From assembly GCA_913063495.1 (NCBI GenBank), contig CAJXXT010000025.1:1-39954 (forward strand): a stretch of DNA of 39,954 nt. The letters run 5' to 3'. Positions 23,692 through 32,000 of the stretch are shown in pieces. The stretch's first letter is position 1. Each line of letters opens with the position of its first letter. Origin of the DNA: an uncultured Gammaproteobacteria bacterium. GTDB taxonomy: Bacteria; Pseudomonadota; Gammaproteobacteria; Pseudomonadales; Ketobacteraceae. The position numbers and the translations under genes are program-made. The notes beneath the pieces are model-generated. The model ran no database searches. It saw only the letters and a program-made list of their open reading frames with translations, and was not told where the DNA came from.

Positions 23692-24864
23692 ATGATATTT
23701 GGAAAGAAATTAGGCCTTACGGTAGCTGCGTTTGGATTAGCTGCAATGTCAGCGAACGCCACTGCTAAACCCTTTGCTACATTCTCGACCGAAACTTTAA
23801 ATACCGCAGGATCAAGTCAATACAACGGCCGCTATGTCTATGACTGTAATGATGCGACTATAACGTTCAGTGGGGAGACTGGATTGTCGATAAATGGGAT
23901 GAAAAATGCGATTGTCGTTCCTTTAATTGCTGCCCCAATTCCCGCTACCTGTGTTCCACGAGAGCTTATCACTGCAGACACCCCTTATTTTAACTCTGGA
24001 AAAACGGGGGATTTCGATCCGCTTGCAGAAGAGCCTGAGTATTTAGCCGGTGGCTTAGTCCCAGAGGACGTAAAATTTTTTGACAATCTGTACGACAATC
24101 TTAAAACTAAGTGCGAAACGCTTCTTACCTTGCTTCCAGGACTTTATTTTACCGGTGTAGGTGAGAATAACGACGTAGAGAACGATCCAAATAATTGTGC
24201 GGGCCTTGCTTCTCTAGGCACTAGAGAATTTATTCGAAGTTTCCGAAATATTGTACCAGCACCAATGATGTCCGCCAACTTGGAGTATAAGCAAACGGTT
24301 GATCATCACACGGCATTTTGGGGTGGCATGCAATGGGATGTCTATCACCGGTATAGCAAAATTCCGAACATGAATTATGAGACTTATAATTATGGCGCAA
24401 CAAACCCCTCTCCCTTTGCTTCTGTTTATACATCTGGCGCTAATGATACGCCCGATCCTTTAGCAGATGGTTTGGTTAAGCATGGTTTTAACTATCGATA
24501 CTTTTTTGTAGAAGCCGGCGACACGACAACAACACCACTTGTTGATGGTCAAGTTGACATGACCTGTACCCAGAACCCATTAAGAAGCTATTATTCACAA
24601 GGCGAGTATGACACGATTGATTATAGTATCACGACTCATGCAACCGGCTTTACCTCAGCGTTTTGTGCGCTAACGCTGCCAGAAGAAACTCAAAACGTCG
24701 GCATTGAAGGTTTTCAAGCTGTTGGTTGGGGAATCAATGTTGCTTCTTCTGTCAATCAGGTCGGTACTGAATACTACTGTGATGACCGAGATAGTGGGGT
24801 TTCATTACGTGCAGCCATCGACATTATCGGAGCTGACCCAGACAATCACCATCTCTGTGACTAA
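23692..24864 (+). CDS. Secreted protein of unknown function
   Basis: 390 residues with a clear Sec signal peptide (KKLGLTVAAFGLAAMSANATA, cleavage near 23-26). The mature protein is acidic, rich in Asn, Asp, Thr and Tyr, and has about ten Cys residues in short contexts (VYDCNDA, ATCVPRE, NNCAGL, DMTCTQNPL, EYYCDDRD, HHLCD), suggesting several disulfide bonds and an extracytoplasmic location. No catalytic motif is recognised. SD AGGA lies 9 nt before the ATG. It stands alone between the AraC regulator and a strong terminator, so it is a single-gene transcript. Confidence 0.75.
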   Translation: MIFGKKLGLTVAAFGLAAMSANATAKPFATFSTETLNTAGSSQYNGRYVYDCNDATITFSGETGLSINGMKNAIVVPLIAAPIPATCVPRELITADTPYFNSGKTGDFDPLAEEPEYLAGGLVPEDVKFFDNLYDNLKTKCETLLTLLPGLYFTGVGENNDVENDPNNCAGLASLGTREFIRSFRNIVPAPMMSANLEYKQTVDHHTAFWGGMQWDVYHRYSKIPNMNYETYNYGATNPSPFASVYTSGANDTPDPLADGLVKHGFNYRYFFVEAGDTTTTPLVDGQVDMTCTQNPLRSYYSQGEYDTIDYSITTHATGFTSAFCALTLPEETQNVGIEGFQAVGWGINVASSVNQVGTEYYCDDRDSGVSLRAAIDIIGADPDNHHLCD

Positions 24865-24893
24865 TCGTTTTTTATCGTAAAGCATGATGATAA

Positions 24894-24945
24894 GCCTCAC
24901 CAATCTGGACGGGATAACGCTAGATTAGTGAGGCTTTCTTTTTAT
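24894..24945 (+). terminator. Rho-independent terminator of the secreted-protein gene
   Basis: Arms GCCTCAC-CAATCT (24894-24906) and AGATTA-GTGAGGC (24922-24934) pair with one mismatch, followed by TTTCTTTTTAT. It lies 29 bp after the stop and may also face the convergent SDR gene. Confidence 0.88.
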
Positions 24946-24985
24946 GAAAGTCTTTTCCGGTGATGAAATGGTTTAATTGCGTGAT

Positions 24986-25795
24986 TTAACGATGCTCTCG
25001 ACGAGCTGCTAGGGTGTTATATAGCCCTGGGAAAAAACGTTTAATCGTAGGTGCTAAACCACTGATCCCCTTCCCAATAACAATCTCATCTTTTCCTTGC
25101 TCAATCGCTGTAATAATTTGCTGACAGCATTCTTTTGCCGTTAACCCTTCCTCAATAGACGCTTCGTTAACCTGCTGAGCATTACCATTGGCGTCCAGAG
25201 CATTTTTTGCAATATCGGTGTTAATAAAACCGGGACAGACTGTCAGACATTGAACACCTTGCGAACTGACCTCGGCGCGCAAACAATCCATAAATCCAAC
25301 AACCGCGAACTTAGACCCCGAATACCCCGTACGTAATTTGGAACCCACCTTACCAGCAACACTACTAATACAAACAACGGAACCTGCTCTCCGTGCAACC
25401 ATACCTGGCAATATGACTTTGGTTAACGCAACCGTACCCAAATAGTTCACATCCATAATACGACGATAAACAGAAAAATCGGTTTCTAAAAACAGGCCTC
25501 GTTGAGAAATACCGCCGTTATTCACCAAAATATCCACAGGGCCAATATCAGACAGCGCCTTAGTCGCACTTTCCATCAAACTATCAGCGTCCGCAAGATC
25601 CAGCGGTACCACCCAATGACGATCAACACCACCAGCCAACTCTGCACGAACAGATTCCAATACATCAGCTCGACGAGCAGATAACACAACCCGAGCCCCT
25701 TGATCTGCAAACTGATGTGCGAGTTCTTTACCGATTCCAGAACTCGCGCCCGTTATCCAAACCGTTTTATTGGCAAAACCTGTGCTATTTCCCAT
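24986..25795 (-). CDS. Short-chain dehydrogenase/reductase (SDR)
   Basis: 269 residues, classical SDR. Cofactor motif TGASSGIG (15-22), ARRADVL with Arg41/Arg42 after beta-2 suggesting NADP, NNGG (92-95), catalytic Ser145 in CISSVAG, Tyr158 and Lys162 in YSGSKFA, and VCPGFINTDI. The sequence resembles the DHRS7-like subfamily, with a basic C-terminus (RFFPGLYNTLAARREHR). Substrate unknown; lipids, steroids or retinoid-like alcohols are typical for relatives. Follows the MFS exporter gene by 41 bp on the same strand, so one transcript is possible. Confidence 0.88.
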   Translation of the reverse strand: MGNSTGFANKTVWITGASSGIGKELAHQFADQGARVVLSARRADVLESVRAELAGGVDRHWVVPLDLADADSLMESATKALSDIGPVDILVNNGGISQRGLFLETDFSVYRRIMDVNYLGTVALTKVILPGMVARRAGSVVCISSVAGKVGSKLRTGYSGSKFAVVGFMDCLRAEVSSQGVQCLTVCPGFINTDIAKNALDANGNAQQVNEASIEEGLTAKECCQQIITAIEQGKDEIVIGKGISGLAPTIKRFFPGLYNTLAARREHR

Positions 25796-25836
25796 TTAGT
25801 ACCCCTTAAGGCAGCTCTCAAATTAGACGACTATTT

Positions 25837-27030
25837 TTAACCAGTATTACCTTTACGTGATCCACCGGGAAGAATCAACCAGTAGCACAGCACGGCACAA
25901 CAGCCTGTCCCAAAAATCACTAATGCCATGGGTAGTGGCGGGCCTTGCAGAAACACTCCTACCAACCATCCACTAATGGCGGCGGCCCCCATTTGAATGA
26001 ATCCCATCAATGCAGAAGCTGTTGCCGCCATATGAGAAAATGGTCGCAACGCTTCTGCCGTGGCATTAGGCATAACGATTCCTACCGCCATTGCGACAAA
26101 CGCCACCGGTACTACAATAAACAACACTGAAAACCATTGCATCAAACAAAAAACAACCATCAAAAAAGAAGCCGCGCACGATATAAAAATGCCTAACCGA
26201 AATACATGACGTGATGCCCAGCGATATCCAATACGTGCCGTGAATAAATTCCCACTAATATAACCCACCACAATAAACACGAAATAAAACCCAAAGTGCT
26301 CCGCCTTTACTTCCATAAACGTAATCAGAACAAAACTAGCTCCTGACAAAAAGGCAAAAATACTGGCATACATACAGGCAGCCGTAAGCACATTCCCCAT
26401 ATAATCAGGGCTTTTTAATAACGTTAGGTAATTTTTTGAAATTTGTGAGGGGTGTAATGATTGTTTTTCCGGTAAAGACTCCGGCACACAAAAAATGACC
26501 AGCCCCATCACAAAAATACCACACAATGCTAATGCCCAGAACATTAACGTCCAGTCGCCGTATAACAGTAGTAGTCCTCCAATACTGGGGGCAGCAACCG
26601 GCGCCAATGCCATTAAACTGGAAACATACGCTAATGCTTTTACCGCTTGCTCCGGCGGAAACACATCACGAACCACAGCACGCCCCAAAGTGGGCGCGCA
26701 GCAAGCGCCCATAGCCTGAAAAAATCGAAACATAATAAGCTCTTCGATAGTCTCCGATAAGGCACATAACACGCTCATCAACACATAAACACTTAACCCT
26801 GCAATCAATATGGGCTTTCGACCATAACGGTCAGACAGTGGGCCACACACTAAATGAAAGAACGCAAAACCCAATAAGTAACTTGAGAGTGTTAGCTGAA
26901 CTCGATCTACAGTAGTACCGAACACCGTTACCATAGACGGCATCGCAGGCAAATATAAATCGATAGATAAAGGCCCTAAAGAAACAATGGCCGACAAGAC
27001 AAAAATCAATCGGGATGTTGCTTGAGTCAT
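25837..27030 (-). CDS. Bcr/CflA-family MFS drug exporter
   Basis: 397 residues with 12 predicted TM helices. N-terminus LIFVLSAIVSLGPLSIDLYLPAMPSM is the DHA1 Bcr/CflA signature, motif A is GPLSDRYGRKPI at about 63-74, and motif C-like GACCAPTLGRAVVRDVF follows. Proton-coupled export of bicyclomycin-, sulfonamide- or dipeptide-like compounds is typical. Upstream and divergent of the histidine kinase. The alternative frame at its start is not coding. Confidence 0.92.
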   Translation of the reverse strand: MTQATSRLIFVLSAIVSLGPLSIDLYLPAMPSMVTVFGTTVDRVQLTLSSYLLGFAFFHLVCGPLSDRYGRKPILIAGLSVYVLMSVLCALSETIEELIMFRFFQAMGACCAPTLGRAVVRDVFPPEQAVKALAYVSSLMALAPVAAPSIGGLLLLYGDWTLMFWALALCGIFVMGLVIFCVPESLPEKQSLHPSQISKNYLTLLKSPDYMGNVLTAACMYASIFAFLSGASFVLITFMEVKAEHFGFYFVFIVVGYISGNLFTARIGYRWASRHVFRLGIFISCAASFLMVVFCLMQWFSVLFIVVPVAFVAMAVGIVMPNATAEALRPFSHMAATASALMGFIQMGAAAISGWLVGVFLQGPPLPMALVIFGTGCCAVLCYWLILPGGSRKGNTG

Positions 27031-27196
27031 ACTGCAAGCCTCAAAAAATGATCATTGTACACTAGGAAGTCTGGCTAGCTATCATTACCCAGGTTTCGCC
27101 CATCAAGAAATTCTTTTATAATTACGGAAATACACTTCACTCAACACTCTCCTCAGACAAAGCTTCAGGGTTGAAGCCTGCGTATATCGCGCTCAT

Positions 27197-27213
27197 AAGG
27201 AACATGAAACGTG
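27197..27213 (+). promoter_or_regulatory. SD and GTG start of the histidine kinase
   Basis: AAGGA (27197-27201) is 9 nt before a GTG (27211-27213). A nearer ATG at 27204 is out of frame, so GTG is the start. Confidence 0.7.
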
Positions 27214-28989
27214 ACACCTCCAATATATCATCAAACACCTACGGCTAATATTGAGCAAGAACTGCTTCGTATGCTCTCGCTACAAGGGTGGATGGGGACT
27301 ATTCCCACCATTTTATTGCTTTCTGTCATTGCCAGTTTTGCCTCAGAATACTTTCCCCCAACTTACTGGGCAACTTGGCTCATTATTGCCAGCTGCTTTC
27401 TATTAGCTCGTGCCGCGCTGCTTATTCAACTACCCAAATTAACACAATATTCTGAACAATTTCGTGTCAAGATTGTTGTTTTTGGCAGTGTGATTAGCGG
27501 GAGTCTTCATGCATTCTCATTTATATTTTTCTTTCCTGAGCTTAACGACTATCAGCGTGCAATTCACAGCATGATTATCATGGGTATTGGTTCAGTGACA
27601 ATTATGACAACTGCTGGATTTCTACCTATATCGCTAGCCTATATCATACCCACTGGGTTATCTTCTTCCTCTATGTGGGTCATAACTACCATACAAAGTA
27701 ATGGCGATCCGATTGGCTACATCGTGGCGGTCATGTTATTTGTAAGCAATATAACAATGTTAGTGCTATCGAAAGAAAGTTTTAGCCTCATTAAAGGTTT
27801 CTTTTCAATCCGAAACCAACAAGAATCACTAAATCATCAACTACAAGAGGCTCTACAAACAGCGGAAAGTGCCAGCCGTGCAAAAACCCGCTTCCTTGCA
27901 TCCGCAAGTCATGATTTACGCCAACCTATTCACGCCCTATCACTTTTCAGTGGCGCACTTTCGCGACGAACCCTTGATAAAGAAAGTCGAGAAATTGCAG
28001 AGCACATGGACATCGCGCTACAGTCTTTAGTTTCACACTTAGATTCTTTATTGGATATTTCTAAACTTGACGCTGGCATTGTACAGGCCAATATTACACC
28101 GTTCAATTTACGCTTGATGGGAGAGCGTTTGCAAAGCGAGTTTATTCCTGTCGCTAGTGAAAAAAACCTTAAAATGTGGTTCGACTGTGTTGACGATGCT
28201 TATGTTGAAACAGATGAGTTTTTACTTGATCGTATCCTTCGAAACCTGCTCGCCAATGCCATTAAATATACACATTCCGGTAGTGTTGAGTTAAGTATAG
28301 AAAATCTGGAGCACACTCATCGAATTCAAATATCAGATACGGGCCAAGGTATCCCCAAAAATGAACAAAAAAGAATATTTGAAGAGTTTTATCAATTAGA
28401 CAATCCTGAACGAGACAACACACAAGGGTTGGGGTTAGGGCTGGCGATTGTAAATCGCCTGATAAACCTTCTCGACATTAACATAAATTTAGAATCCAAC
28501 ATTTCCACCGGCACCTGCTTTACACTTACCTTAGCTAAGTCTCATAAAATCCCAACACCTAACAAGGCCCTACCCCCAACTCGGTTTTCTTGGCAGGGTA
28601 TAACAGCCCTAGTCATCGATGACGACCGCGAAGTTGGCCTTGGCATGAAAGTATTATTGGAAGGTTTAGGCTGCCGTATACTACTAGCGGATGGAACAGA
28701 ATCCGCAATTCATATGGTAAAATCCACACGCCCCGACGTTATACTTGCTGACTTCAGGTTACGAGGAAATGATAATGGCATATTGTCTATTCACACAATT
28801 CATAAACTGTATCCCGAATTGCCTGCGATTTTAATCAGTGGTGACACGGCTCCCGAACGACTTCTCGAAGCCAAGCAAGCAAACATCAAAATGTTACATA
28901 AACCTGTATTGGTTGAAGAGCTGGAACAGGCTATAGCTACATTATTTAAACACAAAGACATCCATCAAGAAGCTTGCCTTGAGGTTTGA
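27211..28989 (+). CDS. Membrane hybrid histidine kinase with receiver domain
   Basis: 592 residues. Five or six TM segments (about 28-45, 53-72, 87-108, 118-158, 167-187) with no large periplasmic domain, then a coiled linker (QEALQTAESASRAKTRF). HisKA box ASASHDLRQPIHAL with phosphoacceptor His234; ATPase motifs N345/N349, DTGQG (376-380), GLGLGLAI (406-413). C-terminal receiver 465-575 with D471, D472, phosphoacceptor D514 (ILADFRL) and K564. The SHDLRQP type is common in hybrid kinases whose receiver gives a phosphorelay or phosphatase output; no response regulator with a DNA-binding domain is adjacent. The giant GMC gene begins 21 nt downstream, so the two are co-transcribed. Confidence 0.92.
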   Translation: MTPPIYHQTPTANIEQELLRMLSLQGWMGTIPTILLLSVIASFASEYFPPTYWATWLIIASCFLLARAALLIQLPKLTQYSEQFRVKIVVFGSVISGSLHAFSFIFFFPELNDYQRAIHSMIIMGIGSVTIMTTAGFLPISLAYIIPTGLSSSSMWVITTIQSNGDPIGYIVAVMLFVSNITMLVLSKESFSLIKGFFSIRNQQESLNHQLQEALQTAESASRAKTRFLASASHDLRQPIHALSLFSGALSRRTLDKESREIAEHMDIALQSLVSHLDSLLDISKLDAGIVQANITPFNLRLMGERLQSEFIPVASEKNLKMWFDCVDDAYVETDEFLLDRILRNLLANAIKYTHSGSVELSIENLEHTHRIQISDTGQGIPKNEQKRIFEEFYQLDNPERDNTQGLGLGLAIVNRLINLLDININLESNISTGTCFTLTLAKSHKIPTPNKALPPTRFSWQGITALVIDDDREVGLGMKVLLEGLGCRILLADGTESAIHMVKSTRPDVILADFRLRGNDNGILSIHTIHKLYPELPAILISGDTAPERLLEAKQANIKMLHKPVLVEELEQAIATLFKHKDIHQEACLEV

Positions 28990-29010
28990 TTATTATTAAA
29001 GAGATATCCT

Positions 29011-32000
29011 ATGCCCGACCGATCCACGACTTGGATATCACAAGGTTTTGAAACCTTTATTGCCAACCAAACCGCTATATTTGACTACGACATCGTTATT
29101 ATCGGCAGTGGTTATGGCGGGGCCATCGCTGCATCTGAACTAGCTGGACTAAAAAATCACGACGTTCCCCTGCGTATTTGTGTGTTAGAGCGTGGTAACG
29201 AATATTTATCTGGAATGTTTCCGTCCAACACATCGGACTTGCCAAAACATATACACATCTCAGGCTCCAAACAGCCAAAAAATCAAAACCAACAAGATGG
29301 TCTATTTGATTTACATACTAGCCCTAACCTAAACACGTTGGTAGCCAATGGATTGGGGGGAGGATCCCTGATTAATGCGGGCGTGATGGTAGAAGCCAGG
29401 CCTTCAGTATTTGACCATCGCTGGCCAAGAGAATTACAACACGGCCATACAGAAAGCCTTTTTTCTGGTTACTATGAATCGACTAAACAGCTGCTTGAAG
29501 CCAAGGATAACCACGGTGACAATACAATTGAGCGCCATCAACGTCACCAGCAAGAACCATTAAAAAAACACCAAGCTCTTAAGCGGCTCGCAACACAGGA
29601 TATATCGAATAGTACACCATTACACTTTTCTTCTGCTCCACTCACCATAGCGCTAACGGAAAAGGCTAATAATACGGGAGTTAAACTTCAAGCGTGTAAT
29701 CTATGCGGGGATTGTGCCACCGGTTGCAACCAGGAAGCAAAAAACTCGCTGGATACTAACTTGCTTGTTAAAGCCTTCCAACAAGGTGTTGATATTTACA
29801 CTGGCGCCACTGTTCGTAACATCCAACCAATCAGAGATACAGTTAACGATACAACAGATGGCTGGTGTATCAACGTTGTACATACCAAAAAACGTTTACG
29901 AAAACGCGAGGGCTCCCCGACAAAAATTCTCGCAAAGAAAATAATCCTTGCAGCAGGCGCTCTTGGATCTACAGAAATCCTTATGCGCTCACAATCCGAG
30001 CATTTAACCTTTTCCGATCAACTCGGCAAAAGGTTTTCTACCAACGGGGATATGTTAAGCGCCATATTCAACCAAAAAAAAGCTGTAAACGCTGTCACTA
30101 ATGAGAACACAGCACTCAACAATAGGCACATTGGCCCGACCATCACCGGTATGATTGATTTAAGAGATAACAAAATACCGGTACTAATTGAAGAAATAGC
30201 AGTTCCAGGCTCGTTGCATCAAGTATTCAAAGATGTAACCACAACATTAAATAGTGTATCTAATTTAACGACAGTGGATACCGAAATTCACACCAAGGGG
30301 CAGCCACAAAAAGATCCTCTAGCAGTAGATAACAACACCATAAAACACACCGCAGCTTACGTATTAATGGGAGATGATGGGGCGCTAGGTTCACTACAAT
30401 GGCATAAGGATAACAGTAATGATGGAATTCAAGTAAATTGGCCATCCCTTTCAAGCCACAGCCTTTTTAATAATCAAATAAATACGTTAAAAGGATTGCT
30501 AAAAACATCTAACGTTGGGGGAACACTACTTACCAATCCGATGTGGAAACTAACATCAGCACCGCAAAAAAACAAAGGGCCTTTATTAACAGTACATCCA
30601 CTTGGAGGTTGTGCAATGGCCGATAATGCCTCCTTAGGTGTCGTAAACCATCTAGGTCAGGTATTCAATTCTCAAAGCAGAACAACCACTCACGAAGGGT
30701 TAGTTGTTCTTGATGGTGCGATTATCCCCTCTGCCCTAGCGGCCAATCCGGCCTTAACCATTGCAGCAGTATCCCTGCGTGCCATTCAACTTCTCATAAA
30801 GGCCTGGGGCTTAACATCACCTACACCGCAAAAAACGCAGAAATGTCACCTCACACAACGGCCAGTTTATTCTCACACTGCAACCGAGACATCCGCCAAA
30901 AACAAACCATCAATTCCGACGCGAATAGAAATCACGGAACGTCTCTCTGGACAAGTCACACTCACCGATATACATCAACAACCTCTAGACTGCACTATAG
31001 ACCTTACATTACGTTTTAATGATTTTTCTATTCAAGATATTGTTCATAATAAACAACGAAAAATCACCGTAAAAAACAACCCATCTAGCAATGCATCCAT
31101 TAGCCAACTCCGAATACTCGAACGAAAAGTGTGGCACCAACTAGCACTGAAAAATGCAGACGAAAGTGAATTCGATCAACATGCACTTTTAGTCAGCCCA
31201 ATATCAGGAAGCTTGAACATATTAACAAGAGAAGCGTCAACACCCTCCACTCGTGTCACTAGAGCTATTTGGCCTTGGTTGCGCAATAGAGGGTTGAGAG
31301 AGCTGTGGCAGTTAATAACACTAAAGCCATCTCAAAAACATCCTTCAATATGGAAAATCAAAAAAGATTTCATATCACTATGTTTGAATAAAATAAGTGA
31401 TATGAAATCAATAATTACACGAGCCGGCGAAGTCCGTACATTTGACTATCAACTACAACTGCAAAAGCCTAAATCCGGTTGGCCAACACAACTCAGTGGC
31501 TTCTCCCCCTCTGCCTCAGAAATCAGCATCACAGGCCTAAAGCGCATCACGTATAAGCCGCATGCTAATCCATTACGCCAGCTTCTAGACGTTCATCTTA
31601 AAACATTTCCAGGATTACAACCCGCTCGTCACCAACCAAACAAAACATCAGCATTTTTGCGCTTAGACTCCCGTTTTTTGGTACAAAATAAGGAACCACT
31701 CTTACAAATAGTTCAACAGGAAAATCAGCCATCCGCTCTGATTGACATAGCTGCATTATCTCAACTTTTTCTTCGTGTCATACTCAACATACACAAACTA
31801 AGCCTCCATTCAGCAAAAGCCCCATTGATCCGTACAGCTCGCCGCCTACCTAGCACGATTCAAGGCCTGCCTAACCCAACGATAACTAATCTTACAATTG
31901 ATAGTATTTCAAAATCCAAAAGGCTCAATGTAGCAACAACAATCCGCCTTACACACTACTCAAGAAAAAAAACATCACAAACAAAACACACTAGTCCTCC

